Below the pieces are notes generated by a model. That model was not told where the DNA came from. It did no database searches and saw only the letters and a program-made list of their open reading frames with translations. A DNA stretch of 64,000 nt. It comes from Stropharia rugosoannulata. Lineage: Eukaryota; Basidiomycota; Agaricomycetes; Agaricales; Strophariaceae. A program made the translations under genes and the position numbers. The DNA lies in contig JANCIK010000002.1 in the NCBI GenBank assembly GCA_028532985.1, positions 1,240,001 to 1,304,000 of the forward strand, read 5' to 3'. Shown one piece after another: positions 50,801 through 63,726 of this stretch (positions are counted from its first letter, which is position 1; every line of letters begins with the position of its first letter).

Positions 50801-51516
50801 CTTGCGATCATCAGCTTCTCGTTCCTTGTCTCGCACGCAAGCCGCAATGGCTCGAAAATCTCGCGCGGTTTGTCGCCACCTTTGTCAGACCTGATGAGCT
50901 CGAGCGCCTTGGTTGTGCTTTCGCGCAGGGGTGCAGACCGCTTGGCCTCCTTCGAAGACGAGATGGTTTCCAGCGCTGTGGTGATTAACACCATAGACAC
51001 GTTGTGTCCCCGTGAAATCGTCATCGAGCGCCTGTGAGCGGGAAGAGAGCCTGCCGACAACGACGGCGATTGTGCCCGGACATCAGTATGACTGGAACTG
51101 GCCGTCTCCGAGAACCTGGCAGTTACTTTGCGCGGCGGCGACTCCGGGCCCTCTGGTTTAGGAGGAGGAGTGGGAGGAGGCAGATTGCTTTCCGACTCCG
51201 CGGAGGCATGGCCGTTCACAGGTGCAACTGCTTCAGGTGGCTGCGACGGTGACGAATCTGTCGGTTCCGTGGGCGCATCGGGCGCAGCAGCGTATTGGTC
51301 CTCTGCTGTCTCCTCTACTACACCTGTAGACTCTTCCTCTTCGGCCTCGTGCACGACGACCTCTGGCACCGGATCCTCCTGTTTGGTGGTGGCCTCTGCG
51401 ATTTCGAGTTGTGCAACCTGGGGCTGGGGGGTCGAGGGCTCGTTAATATCGTCGTCGGACGCCTTCGGTGGGTCTAAGGAAGCGAAAGAGTCGATTTGGT
51501 GCGTTTCGTCTTCCAT
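44804..51516 (-). CDS. sec7: Sec7-domain Arf guanine-nucleotide exchange factor (BIG/Sec7 family)
   Basis: A long multi-exon minus-strand gene from ATG 51516 to TGA 44804-44806, probably about 1,800 residues. The first 250 residues are acidic, Pro/Ser-rich and disordered, then the DCB/HUS region begins ([16 protein letters not shown]). The Sec7 domain (roughly 48.1-48.9 kb) has FNYKPKRGIQFL, the glutamic-finger segment [27 protein letters not shown] and the motif [21 protein letters not shown] helical repeats follow ([18 protein letters not shown]), ending in [12 protein letters not shown], the usual C-terminal pattern. The protein activates Arf at the trans-Golgi for vesicle formation. The domain order and size match fungal Sec7. 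I did not resolve every intron. Confidence 0.92.
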
Positions 51517-53592
51517 CCAGATAGTAAGACGAGAACAGGTACGAACAAGAGCTACTGGCGACTTGAAGAATTAGCCAGCGACAAATCCAGTCAAATGATG
51601 ATGATTACGCAATGACTATTTGCCAAATCCGTCCTCTTTCGGCAACGGCCAGCTTCTGGAAACGCAGGTTGAGCGAAGGTTGTGCCGTCACTGGCAACAA
51701 CTTCACTGAAGTCAAATAAAATATAATCACAGCCCTTGAACGGTATGGCACAGCTTCAGGTCTAATATATGAATACATTACACTAAATCATTATGAAAAT
51801 TGTTGTTCATAACACAAGATATTATACATATAATAATCAAACTGGCATAATTACGCCATGAAAGGAACCAAGAGAAATGTAAGAGTTTTTAAAAGTTGAG
51901 TGCAGCAAATTCTCACAGACTATGACTAGCTCTTGGCAAGCTCTTGCACGGAAATTAGAGGCGGAACATAGTTGTAACCAGAAGAACATAAAAGTGGTGT
52001 GCTTCGTTGGTGCTTCACAAGTGAAACGGGCAATAATAATATTTGGATTCAGAGCAGAGTACAGAAGCTGTTGGGGGCACTTTTTGAAAAGAAGGGGCTG
52101 GTAATGCGAAGAAGCTATGCACATCGTCCCAAAGTTGTGAGGTCCCCACTACGCCTTACGGACAAGGGTAACTATTTTCTGCACCGTTGCCACCGTGGGC
52201 AAATCTATGATGTTGAAGATTCCGGGTGTGCTGGGAGCTACAGCGAGTATGTGGGCGCAATGACCACCCTCCGAAATCCAGCACTTTTCTGCCATCACCC
52301 AAAAAGAGTAATCGTTTTTCCGCTTTTAGCAATCTCACCTGTGCTGCTTTCTTTTCGTAAGAACTTGATAAGAGCCCCCGTAGTGAGCTGAGATAAGTAT
52401 GAGCGGTAGTTATGAGGTAAAATCACCTCCCTTGATCCAGGACGCGCTGACCTGGCAGTGGTGACGCAAGTTTGGTACCTTTCGTCCACCCATGCAACAC
52501 CTTAGAAAGACTTATCAGTGGCTTGAAACAAATTTTAAATTAATTGATTATAGTAAGTCCTAACTCCCTCCTATGCTCACTATCTCCCCTAATCTTACTC
52601 ACACATACTTATTTTCCAGCCCCCTCATCTTCCTTGGACGCCGTCTAGTCTAACCTCACCTCAGTCTCCTGAAAAAGTGCCCGAACGGGTGCGTTGGCCG
52701 ATATATCCTTAATATATGCGCGATTTTCTCACTCGATATACTTTTAGCATGCTCTACGTGTAATTTTGGATGACTGTAATGTACTAGAAGGGATGAATCA
52801 TAATGTTTGGTCGAGATAGACTTGGTGAGCAACGCGCATCTCTAATCACGAACTCTCTGATCATGCATGCCTCGCATGCCGTTAGGACCTCATACATTTT
52901 TATGTTTGACAGAGGCAGGCCCAGACGATGTGATATCCGATATTTAATCCGATATCTACATCACTAGCTGCTTCTTTCTGTTCTCTGAGCCTGCTGGGCC
53001 ATTCTAAAGCGAGGCTGGCCTAGGACAACTGGAGGCAACGAGGATGGCTACATCTATACTACGCCCGCATATCCATATTGTGGGCGCCCGAAATTCATCT
53101 AGTCGTTCAGACATCAATCGTGCGCGTGAACCCCCGCTCATCAAAATAGAAGTGTTTCTCAAAACATCAAGAAAATGTCTCACGTCTCTGATTCGTTCTT
53201 TGTTGCTTAACAACTGGGCCTTTCCTCTCCCCTCTCGACCACTATCCCGACCAGCGGTATTCCCGGAATCCCGATGGGAGATGTACATGCGTATCGCAGC
53301 TTGATGATGATGGACTGTAATCAGCATGATGTGCTGACATGCCATGCCAGTGGACGGGCGTTCCGTGCACACTTCTTTCTCCCTGTCTCCGAATCGTCTG
53401 CGGGTCAGTTCTGCAGGTCTCTCCTTTCTTCCACTCTCGTTGCTTCGTTCTCGGGGCTCTGGAAGCCGCTGTTCAAGCTTGGGCTGTAATCGAAGCAGGC
53501 TTCGCCCGTGCCACAGACTGCCCGGCCTATCCTGCCGTTATTTTCCCTAGTATACTATCCTTTCCTAAATTGTTCGCGGTGGGCAGGACGCA
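51517..53592. promoter_or_regulatory. Long divergent intergenic region
   Basis: About 2.1 kb between the divergent starts of SEC7 and the seven-helix receptor gene. A pyrimidine-rich stretch lies near 52560-52680. Frames on both strands near 52.0-53.4 kb are short and featureless. No tRNA or transposon was recognised. Confidence 0.4.
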
Positions 53593-55424
53593 ATGTCCGC
53601 TGCTAACACCAGCGCCGGTGAGCATGGCCTGCATCCTCAGGCTATTTCTCCCTAACTACAACTAACCCGGGGCGCTCGTCTGGATTGGATCAGTCATTGG
53701 CCAGTCTGTGATACAGGAGCCCGTCAATATCATCCATGGGACGAAGGCACAACTGGTTGGTTTCCTGGTACTCAATATGTGGCCGTCGCACCTTGGCCTT
53801 CCTATTCTTCTCGCACTCGTCTTATCCAAGCGCATCCGCCGCCATGCTACGTTTGCGAACCTGTGCGCTGCGTTCATTGTCATTGGCCTGTGCGTATTAT
53901 TGTTTTTGTGGTCCCAAACTATTTAGCTGTGGGGCGCTTATCCTGGCTTTATTCTTATACAGATCTTCGAGTTTATTGTGGGTCAGAGATTTCCTTGGAC
54001 GAGAGCTGCACGTAACGTCTTCTCCCGATTTTAGGGTGTACGACGGCCGGACTACAGGCCCAGAGCCAGGACGCACGATATGCCTTTTGCAGGCATCATT
54101 GTTGTATGGGATGCCCGCACTGTACGCATCATCATACTCACTGTCGCGGCTACATATACTGATTGATTGTAGGGCGTCGACAGCCGCTCTAAGTCTCGTA
54201 CTCCAGGTATGTGCAATCTTTCATTCGAGACCCTAACTCATGGCGACGATTTGCTATCTAAATTGTCTTTACCGACGCTGTAGATGTATTTCATGATCAG
54301 CGCAGCGCATGATGGGCTCGAGTACCGCGACGCAGACCACATTTTCAGGCTCTGGGTGGTATGGATCACCACTGCATCTATCAGATTGAGCTTACTGACC
54401 GTTTGTTGATGAAAGATGCTTGTTGGACCGTACATCATGTTCTTCATCAGCATGCTTGCCACTGCTATTGTGAGTTCCCCATACATACTGGCTTCCGAAC
54501 TCAATCATTTGCTGATGGTACATACTACGCTACGCTCTTGGCTCGTGATATACTCTCTTATGCTGTGCAGATAGGCGCTGCGGATCCGCTGCATGTGTCT
54601 CGCAGCAGGCGCTTCTTTTACTGTTCCGTCGCCGCTATCCGTCTGTAAGTCATTTACTACGGCTGCCTAGCACTCGTATAGCCCGAGGCTCACCAGCGCG
54701 CGCATTGTGTACAGGACGAATACTCTTACTTCTTTCTCCGCTGTCGTCCTGATGACAACTTTCCTGGTGATGGGTAAGTTCATCGTGCGCACCTATATAT
54801 ATGCATTTACGACCCCGCCGCTGACATCGCGAATGGCAACACGCATCAGCGCGCACGGTCTGGCTTCTGTACCGCCACATGCGCATGCCCATCCGATATT
54901 CGCAGGACGATGCGCTGCGACCGCAGCAGCGCGTGAGGTGGAATGTTGACCTTAACTTCCCGATCCGCATTTTGGCGTTTGGTTTTTACATCATCATCGC
55001 TTTCAGGTGAGCATCTGTACTGTGCGTGGAGTAGGTGTATGCTGATGGGGTGGTAGTTTGAGTTTGCTTTCGATGTCTTCGCCGTCAAGCCCTGCACCGG
55101 ACTTGGTCATTGCTTCGGGTGAGCCGTGAATCCTGGTTTTTGACGTACTTATGCTCATATGTCATATCTAGCGGCGACTGTGTTGATCCTCATTTTTGGA
55201 ACGCAGAAGGTATTTACATTCTTGTCATTACAACTCAGGTTTATAAAGAATGCTTTCAGGATATTATACAAGCGCTGCGCTTTTGGCGTAAGGCACCTGT
55301 GCTCCCTGGTGCTCTTATTCAACAGCAGAAAATGGGGCAAGAAGTGGACGTTGACTCGCGGAACTTGTGGTCGGATAAGCCGCTGCCATTGTTGCCTGCT
55401 GATGAGGAAGGAGGAAATGTATAA
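53593..55424 (+). CDS. Seven-transmembrane receptor-like protein of basidiomycetes
   Basis: A multi-exon gene from ATG 53593 (exon 1 is 25 nt, 53593-53617, then exon 2 from 53694) to TAA 55422-55424, roughly 380-390 residues. Hydrophobic segments include LVGFLVLNMW, LCAAFIVIGLCVLLFLW, ASTAALSLVLQMYF, MLVGPYIMFFISMLATAI, SAVVLMTTFLVM, RILAFGFYIIIAF and ATVLILIFGTQK, compatible with seven helices. The loop TGPEPGRTICLLQASL between helices 2 and 3, the LIFGTQKDI motif after helix 7 and a short cytoplasmic tail match a large family of uncharacterised agaricomycete 7TM proteins often called GPCR-like. It should sit in the plasma membrane. Ligand and coupling are unknown, and one or two internal splice sites are tentative. 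Confidence 0.75.
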
Positions 55425-56137
55425 TTTTAGGTATAGAGGGAGGTCTGTATAAAAAATTTCAAGCAGCCGTTGGTCGTTCACTTTTTTCTCTATGTGGCGA
55501 CTCGAAGACGCATTGATTGTGTCACAATCTTTATTTATCAACAAAAATTTGTAACATATGTGTAGAGTAAATACTTGGTAAATGCCTTATACGAATGAAG
55601 TAGCCTTTTGCACCTGATACCAAGTTGGCATTCAACAACTCTGTCCTTTTCAGTCCAGTCAAACGTTCTTGGAAACTGAGATAAGAAACATACACAGCTA
55701 GAACATTTTGCACGCCTTGTGTGCTAGAATCCGGTGAGTCCGACTCCCGCTTGTTAGATGATGGGATTCAAAAGTTTCCCGAGCAGACTTGAGCTTTACG
55801 GCATTTCACCCTGCATCACCAGATTAGCGCCCAGGCACGGTGTACGTCCGATAAGATATGCGCAGGCAGGCACAGGTGTGTCTACGTCACTCACAAAGGG
55901 GTTGAGTAGGGGTTATTAATAGAATTTGTAAGAAACGTAAAATTATGAAATCTATGCACCAAGTAGAAATCGATCCAGTCCAAATAAAAGCCGAAAGAAA
56001 ATTGTGGAGTAGCCTGAAGAGTCCGGAAGAGAAGAATCTTGAAAAGAGACCGGAGAAGGGTATAATGTAGATTATCGATGTGAGAAGAGGAGAAGTGGAT
56101 ATGACATGAAGTCATGGAGTGGGGTGGAGCGACTGGA
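55425..56137. other. Convergent intergenic region
   Basis: A 713 bp stretch between convergent gene ends, AT-rich. A tRNA-like stretch near 55720-55780 was examined and does not fold into a cloverleaf. No gene is supported. Confidence 0.4.
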
Positions 56138-56752
56138 TTAATGGCGCTTGCTAGGCCTTGCTGCTGCGGAAACCCGCGTCGCCTGGTGTTCCGTTACAGG
56201 GATGAAACGAGAAGCCTCTGTTGGGGCTGCTGGACCGCGAAGGGCGTTGAGCATGACATTGCGTTCTTTCTGTGAAATGCGTCAATGGGAGATGTGGCAT
56301 GGAGGGGAAGGAGTACCGACGGTGCGCTCGTCATTGACTTGCATGGCAGCTTCTACGTTGTAAAGAAGCTCCTGCTTAGCGTAGTGGAGCTGTGCGTACT
56401 TCTGGTTGGCAATCTGTGGAGACGGGTGAGCGGGCGTCCGGTGGAGGAGAGCAGGCAGCACGCACCTCGAAGTCTATCTGGGCCTGCTGGACCTGGCGCA
56501 GGGCGTTGCCGCCATCGGTATAGGAGTCCTGGGGCAGCGATTCTGCCTTTTCGAGTTTAGCCTCCGCCTTGACGACATCCTGCTTACTCGTGAGGAGGCG
56601 AGCACGCGGTCTGTGGAGAGACGCACCTTATAGGCCTTGCGCTCGGCCTTTTCGATGCGTGCGAGGTCTTTGTTTGCGGCCTTGATGTTTTTTTCCTCGT
56701 CGCGGGACTGCTGGACGAGGTCGTGCTTTGCTTTCTGGATGAGAGTGGGCAT
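56138..56752 (-). CDS. Small coiled-coil protein, unknown
   Basis: Four short exons join in phase from ATG 56752 (exon 1 is 56752-56627) to TAA 56138-56140, about 154 residues. The first 70 residues are strongly charged and helical (HDLVQQSRDEEKNIK, then KAEAKLEKAE), likely a coiled coil. The middle contains LRQVQQAQIDFEIANQKYAQL, also helical, and the tail is basic and disordered. No catalytic motif or signal peptide is visible. It is cytosolic by default and may be a structural or adaptor protein, but I do not recognise the family. The gene shares a 215 bp divergent promoter with the MscS channel gene. Confidence 0.65.
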
Positions 56753-56967
56753 GGTTTGGTGTGGGCGCGGAGGGCCAGCGCAGCGGTTATAAGGGCTATG
56801 ATGACGTCAGGCCCCTGTGGACCCTGAAAATTACAAAAGTCAGATTACAATTAGAAAATGTTCATTAAGAGCCCCGCAATTTTTCAGTGATCGACGTCAG
56901 GAAGACCTTTAACCCTGCATGGACATGAATAGAAACGGCGGCGCCTGTGCTCTCTGCTCCTCCACAC
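56753..56967. promoter_or_regulatory. Compact divergent promoter
   Basis: Only 215 bp separate the start codons of the coiled-coil gene and the MscS channel gene, so the two probably share promoter elements. A TATAA-like site (ttataagg) occurs near 56787. Confidence 0.45.
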
Positions 56968-59900
56968 ATGCCCCACAAGTCGCGCGGAATCCTCAAGAAC
57001 GGGCCGAAGACTGACAACAATCATTCTTCTGCAGAAAGCCTGCTCCCCCCAGCCTCCAATGCCACTGTTCCTCCCTCAACCACCTCCCTCACCATGCCCG
57101 ACCCGGCCCGGAAGGCCCTTCTTCGGGACGACGACGCCTTCACAAACATTCCCATCGATGACGAGAGCGACAGCGATCCGCTGCACAGGCATCGTCTGCC
57201 TCAGAAGGTCCAGTTCCCCGACTCGTACAAAGACGCGTCCTGTATCCACCACGACATCGATGCCATGAGCAGCCACTCCGCCGGCTCCTCTGTTTATGGT
57301 GGCGACGACGACGACTCGGACTACGACTGGTCCGACGAAGAGGATCTCGTCGACGAGCAGGCAAAGTTCAACAAGAACATCTCCAGCGCGCCCAAGAACC
57401 GCGGCTGGGGTCCCAAAAGGTGGCGTGCGCATGTTTGCCCCTGCTTGAATACGCTGACATAGCCACCGCAGAATCATCTCCTTCCTGCTTTCATCCCTCA
57501 TCGGCTCGTCCTTCCTGGCCGCCGTCCTCGTCACCCCCGCCATCCTCGTCCACTTCTTCTGGTACAAGCCCCACCCCACAGAACACCGTAAGTATGTCCA
57601 GGACAATGTCCAGGCATGGCTCTTCTGGGTGGCCTCCAACCTCGTCGTCTCCTGGGGCCTTGCCATGCTTATCGACCTTGTGCCCGTGCTCACCCGCTAC
57701 TTTATTTCCGCATTCTGGGGCCATGTGTCAGAGGCAGTCAAGGCCCGCCTGGAGATATACGACTCGATGAAGAACACCATCAAACCTGCCTTCTATGCCG
57801 GCGCCGCCTATGTCAGCTGGACCATCCTCTTTCAGGGCATATTCGATCTGTACAATAACAACGAGCCCAAGCAAAGCCGCGCCCCATATACCAGTCGAGT
57901 ATGTCGCACCTGTATCTCCGCTTTGCACCTCTAACGACCTGCAGTTATCGCAAGCAGTGGAATTTTTCTTCTTTCTCATCCTTATATGGCGCATACAAGC
58001 ACTATTATCACACTTTGTCGGTTCGTCGTCCGCATATATATTGTTATCCCCCGTGTTAATCTATCTCCCAGCGTACTCCTTCCACCAGATAGCCTACAAA
58101 GAACGCATCGCAGACGTCGAAAACTCGCTCGTTATCATCGAGAAGCTGCGCCAGTACCGTCCGAAAGCACGGGCGCCCACCCAAGGACAAACACCCACCA
58201 AATCCGGTGCCCGTACGCCTATTTTTGGCCGCATGACCCCCTTTTCCAGCACACAGCACTTCAACCTGGTCAACAATGCGCTACAGAAAACCCAGCGCGC
58301 GGACGGTACTATGCCGCGCCGCATGCACGAGCGCAACGCCTCCCTCGACCCCAAGGCGCTCAACCGTCTCTCTTGGCAGACTGCGTCCGGGCCGACGACG
58401 CCCGCCCACTCCCGTGGGCCCTCCACCTCCAACCTCCACGCCGTGCAAACTAACACCGAGACGGTCGTCGCACCGGCTCTAGCGGCGGACGTGTCTGTAG
58501 AGCTGGAAACACTCCCTGAGGATCCCTCCGTGGGTCAGGTATTTGTTCCTGGCCAGTCAGCGCCTGCTCACCTTAACGGTGGGAAACGCAACCGGCCGAC
58601 TTCGATCAATCTGAACGACGACGCGTTCCCGAGCGCGCGCCCCAGCTTTGAAGACGGCGGGGCGTCATTTGGGAACAGCGCTGTGACTACACCGGGAAAC
58701 GTTACCAGTGCGGCGACGGCGGCTGCGGAGGCGGTCGACGCCACGATCAGGACGACTGCGCGGGCGCTGAAGACGGCCGTGCTGCACGATGCGCGGAACA
58801 TCAAGGGAGATACGGGGGAGAGCGGTGGACTGGCGTGGAATGTGCATTCCTCACGGGAGGCAAAGGTCTGTTCTCCCGCCTTTACTGCGACGTTTTTTTT
58901 GACATGTGCAAAATAGCGTCTTGCGCGTTCTCTCTTTAACCGGTTCAAAGACCGCACACGGTCCTACCTCATCCCCGCCGATTTCTATCCTGCGTTTCCA
59001 GACCACGCTGCCGCCGAAGCGGCTTTCAAGGTGTTCGACAAAGACTCCAATGGGGATATCTCGCGGGCGGAGATCAAGACGGCACTCCTCAGGATATACA
59101 AAGAACGGCGCTTCCTATCGCGCTCTATGCGCGACGTGGGCGAGGCCCTGCGCACGCTGGATCGCATGCTGTTGCTTGCGGCGGCTATTATTGTCTTTTT
59201 CATCTCGCTGAGCGTGTTCAATGTCCAGATTGGCGATTCGCTGTCTAGTATCTATACCCTAGGTATTGCTGCCAGCTTTATATTCAAAAGCTCTGCGAGT
59301 TCAGCGTTTGACTCTGTCGTTTTCTTGTTCATCACACAGTAAGGCGATGTTCTTTCGATTATTTTCATAGGCTGACTTGGTGTAGCCCTTATGATACTGG
59401 TGATCGTGTTTTGATCAAAGGTGAATCATTTCCCTCTAGGAATTAATTTATCACGACTCTGACCGAACCCTCCACAGATCAAAATTTGGTGGTGAGGAAA
59501 GTTGGACTATTTGCTACCGAGTTTGTGCGGTCAGACGGTACGGAAACGTACTACTTCAACAGCCAATTATCGAATGTATTCATGTATGTATTGTTTTCCA
59601 TCAAATAAGAAATAATTCTAATAATTATTTAGTCTCAACATGCGCCGCTCCGGAAAGACATTTGAAAATCTAACCATGCAAGTGGCTTGGACCACACCGC
59701 TCACGAAGCTCGACGCTCTCGAGCGCAGCCTCAACGCATGGCTCTCGACGGAGGAGAACAGATGGTACGAGCCGAGCACGAACATCGTCCTACAAAACAT
59801 CGCCTTCCAGCGGTACCTCGAGATCACCATTGGAATCGGGCATAACGGCAACTGGCAGGACTGGGGCCTGCACAATGCACGCCGTACAGCGTTCCATGCT

Positions 59901-60209
59901 GCCGTGCATTACTATTGCCGCGAGCTTGGTATCGTTGGGTACGAGGCGCCCCTCCCCATCGTGTATGCGGACCCGGCTACGCGCACTTACACCCCGCCTG
60001 CGCGGGGCGAGGATCCACGCTCGCCTGAGTTGATGTCGGACTCGTCTGGTACGCGCCGAGAGGAGGAGGAGGCGACGGAGAAGGAGGCGAAGCAGATGAA
60101 GCCCATGCTTGGGTTCCTCCCGCCGCTTGGTGACCGGTCGTCGCAGCTGCGTGCGCGGAAGAGCAGGAACCGCAAGGCGAACTTTGGCAATGCTATGTCT
60201 GGGGATTGA
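56968..60209 (+). CDS. EF-hand mechanosensitive ion channel, MscS family
   Basis: A multi-exon gene from ATG 56968 to TGA 60207-60209, over 900 residues. It has an acidic disordered N-terminus (GGDDDDSDYDWSDEEDL), four hydrophobic helices (for example SSLIGSSFLAAVLVTPAILV and VEFFFFLILIWRI), a long Ser/Thr/Pro-rich cytosolic insert, an EF-hand loop FDKDSNGDISRAEIK, then two more helices and the MscS pore-lining region (IYTLGIAASFIFKSSASSAFDS) followed by the PYDTGDRV beta domain. This order matches the Msy1/Msy2 channels of fission yeast, which control calcium and volume during hypo-osmotic shock at the ER or cell periphery. The EF-hand has the acidic residues expected for calcium binding. 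The C-terminal tail is charged. Confidence 0.88.
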
Positions 60210-61275
60210 TGTACGTGCTTTGTTCTGCCCGTCTTGCCGTGGCATGGGTATGTTCTCTATCATCTATATTTGGACCTGGGGGACGGATTCGTCTGCTGGA
60301 TGACATATGTCCCCCGTTCGACGTTTGCTTTCAGTCTGCATCATCGAATGCTGTCGTCGCTACTGTTTGTTGCTTTACTCATACATATCTTTATCTCTTA
60401 CTATCCGGCATATCCACGGCATTTACCTACTTATATACACTCCATCTTCTTATCCATGTTTTAGAATTCTGCTCCTGTTTAGATTTAGACCTGGTGTAGA
60501 TGTACTAATAGCTTCCTGTGAGACGCATCCGCGCACAACTTTGAATTTACTTGTTGAGGACCATTCACATGTTTTCAGGACAGTATATATAGGCCCCCCA
60601 GACACGGCAACGCGCAGCAAGAAGCAGGGGTGGATAGTACATGCATGTCGTCATCGCAATAGGTACCCCAGGTACAATAGCACCCAAATAGAAATGGCAC
60701 TACTGGGCACACTGATTGTGCGGCGTGCGCTCACTATCTTGACTGCCCTGATCTCCGCTGTTGCGATCACGCTTCCTGTTATCGAACTACTAACGCATCC
60801 TCATATTAGTACGTACAGACACCAGATACCCTATACCCATACATACACACAAGTACGTAGCAGCCATGACTCTGCGGTCCAATAAAAATATTACATAACG
60901 GCTGCGGCGCGGGCGCAATGGAAGTAAAGTACACAAAAAAATTCCAGAGACAGATATATATAATGCGAGGGAGAAAGAGAGAAAGTTCGACGTCGAGAAT
61001 GAAAGGACACACAGAGACATAGACACACACGCGCAAGAAACATACGGGATGCGGGATAAAACGAATACGAATAGAAAAAGGGGTGGGCAAGAACGAAGTT
61101 AAGGGTAGTTGAGGCTGCGGGTCTGTGGTATTGCCGGATAATAATAATAATAGGAGGTGAAGATGGGCAATGACGAGTCACAGAGGCAGGGTTTGGCCAA
61201 GCAGCGGCCGTGGACGGGGGACGGGACGGGTCGGGTTGAGGGAGGGCGGGGTGGGGGAGAGGCGGGATTGATTGA
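60210..61275. other. Convergent intergenic region
   Basis: About 1.07 kb between the MscS and BEM1 stops. It is low complexity in places, including a short (ATA)n tract near 61138-61151 and purine-rich runs near 60960-61080. Frames here are short and unsupported. Confidence 0.45.
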
Positions 61276-63413
61276 TTACTCGGCGAATAGCACATGCTTG
61301 TCCGTCGCTTCCATCCACGCGCGCAGCTCGTCGTCCGTGTCTAGCCCGACAAAGGTGTTGGTCATGCTGTCCCGGTACCTCAGGTTCGACACCTCCGTCC
61401 CAAGGCGCGTCTGCACCTTGCCCATGAGCTCCGCGTGCGACACGCGCGGGTGCACGCGGATCGCGATCAGGTCGTCCGCGACCTGGTTGAAGATCTTGAT
61501 CTTGACGAACGCCGTCTGCGGGTTCGACGCGGAGATCGGGGGCGTGTTGGGGTTTGGACTCGCGGTGAAGTTGGTCGCGGACGAGTGAGAGCGCGAGCGT
61601 GAGGCAGAGAGGGAGACGGTCGATGAGCGGCCAGCGTCGCTTGCTTGGTACCCGCTATCACCGCTCCCGTTCGCGTTCCACCGCGCGCTGCTCCCGCTGG
61701 CGCCGGTGTGTCCGGTCCCGTTATAGGATAGCGAGGGCTGCTGCTGGTGCCGCATATGCGGCTGTGGTGATCCGTTCCGCTCGCGGTGGGGCTGCAGAGG
61801 CGAGGTCGAGCGCGAACCGTTGGCGGCGTAGGTATTGTTGTTGAAAGATGCGGCGGAGCCCGACCGCGAGTGATTCTGCGTGTGCGCTTGCAGGCGGAGG
61901 CTGTCGTGCGCGTGCTGTGGGTGACGGTCGTAGCTCTTGCTTTGTGGGGATGGGGCGTAGCCCTCGTCTTCGTACTCTGAGCCGTCGCTGCCGCGCGTGT
62001 CGCGCACGTTCATGCGCGCGAACTGGTCGTGCATGCCGTCCCGGTCGTAGTCATCGCCGGTGGCCTGTTCCAGCTCGCGCTCCTGCGCGAACAGCGCCTC
62101 GATCTCATCAACGCGCGGATCACCCTCGTTCTCGACGTCGCCGGGCTTGAGGGATAGGAAGCGGCGGACGACGATGTGTTCGAGGATGTAGCGCCCGCCG
62201 GTAACGCCGAGCTGACAAAGCGAGTGGATGTATTCGTTGAGTTCCACCCGGCGTGTGGCTGTGAGTTGGTCGTCGACTTCGTTTGCGGGGCCCGGCATGT
62301 ACGGGAGGGTGCGGGGCTCCGGTGGTTCGCGGCCAGCCTCGCGGGGGAAGGTGTCGAGGAGGGAGACCTGGAAGTCGTAGAAGTCGTTGTATTGGCGGAA
62401 AAGAATAAGGTTTTTGGAGGGAGGGAGCTGGGATTGGCCCGGGCGGCTATAGGGCTGATAGGTAGCGTCGATTCGGAACCAGTAGTCTTCCATTTCGAAA
62501 TGGAAAGAGACTACATCGGCGGAGAGGAGGATACCTTCGGGAAGGAGATCTGGAGAGTGGGAGCGGGGCGGAGGTTGCTGAGGGGTATTTTGGGCGGGTG
62601 GGATGTACTGGCTGGTGTAGGGGGAGGTGGTAACGGGGTCTTTTGATGGGGGTGCGTCGATAACGCCCAAAGCGATACTGTTCTGTTTGTATGCGAGCAT
62701 TGCGCGCTTCCAGTCCTCGACCTTGGGGAGGTCGCCCGAGTCCATAAGAGCGTTGATGTCGGGGATCGACTTTCCGGTTGCGGGGTCGTGTATCTCGACG
62801 AAGGAGACGGGGATGAGACCGGGGCGACCGAGACGGCCAATGGGTTTTGCGACGAACCACTCGCGATTTGATTGGGCAACGACGGTGATGGCGTCGCCGC
62901 GCTTTGCATCGAGCTCGTCTGCACGCTCTGCTGTGAAATCATGGAGGACGATGGCATAGAAGACCTGGGCCTTGGGGACGGCTGCGGAGGACTCTGATCT
63001 GGGGGATACGGGGGGCCTAGAGAACTGAGCTGGTGGCTGGGAAGCGCGGCTGTTTCTGGGCAGAGGGTCATGAGAGGGAGATGGGCGGAGAGCGGCAGTA
63101 CTCACGGTGCGTTCTTGCCAAACTCCTCGAAGAGGGCGCGGGGGACGAGGCCACGGGCCCCTGTGACGGGGTTGTGGGCCTCGTACCAGGCAGCGGAGTC
63201 AGCGTCCTTGAGGACGTAGAAAAAGTCGCCCTTGGAGAAGGAGAGCTCCTGGGGCGCCTGGGACTTGTAGGGGGAGAGGGCGCGTATGACCTTTTGGGGC
63301 GGGAGGATGGCGGAGGGAGGTTTTGAGACGGGGGGCAGGGGCGTGGGGGTGGAGATGTTGGGGCGGGAGGCGCTGTCTCTGTGGCCGTTGAGGGACTTGC
63401 GGAGCGACTTCAT
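61276..63413 (-). CDS. bem1: Polarity scaffold Bem1/Scd2 (SH3-SH3-PX-PB1)
   Basis: Two exons, 63413-63106 and 63055-61276, join in phase to 695 residues. SH3-1 spans about residues 43-100 (IRALSPYKSQAPQELSF, then LVPRALFEEFG). SH3-2 spans about residues 130-190 (YAIVLHDFTAERADEL, then GLIPVSFVEI). The PX domain lies at about 280-400 (YWFRIDATYQ, LFRQYNDFYDFQ, LPYMPG). A long Ser/Gly/His-rich disordered segment precedes a C-terminal PB1 domain (FVKIKIFNQVADDLIAIRV, ending with the acidic GLDTDDELRAWM). This exact order defines Bem1, which holds Cdc42, its exchange factor Cdc24 (through PB1) and PAK kinase at sites of polar growth such as hyphal tips. Length and order fit well. Confidence 0.94.
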
Positions 63414-63726
63414 GGTGGTATGCAGAAGGAAAGATTGGACCCGCTAATCTCACCAACTTGGGTCACGGGACCACTCACAATAAGCATACCCACTGACAGT
63501 TCATTAACATTCTTTATTCCCCATGCCATCCAGCCATGCCCTTGACCCTCTCTACGACATATCATATCTTTCTTTGATATTGCTCTGCACAACATCCCAG
63601 GTCATATCTATGAGCCGCTGTTACGTAAGCGTTACCCACCAAACAACTGCACACGCACCCCACTGCCACCGCTTCGCACTCACTCTCTCAAACAACACCC
63701 AGTCTCGGTGCACATAGCTCACCATC
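63414..63726. promoter_or_regulatory. Divergent promoter of BEM1 and NOT3
   Basis: A 313 bp spacer between two divergent starts. It should hold both promoters. No distinct motif is claimed. Confidence 0.45.

Noticed and set aside
53930..54035. Possible receptor exon
   Set aside because: Skipping it with donor GTCCCA and acceptor TTTTAG joins helix 2 to the conserved loop in frame, whereas including it leaves a stop codon or no usable donor.
55720..55790. tRNA-like stretch
   Set aside because: It lacks a TTCRA T loop and does not pair into a cloverleaf.
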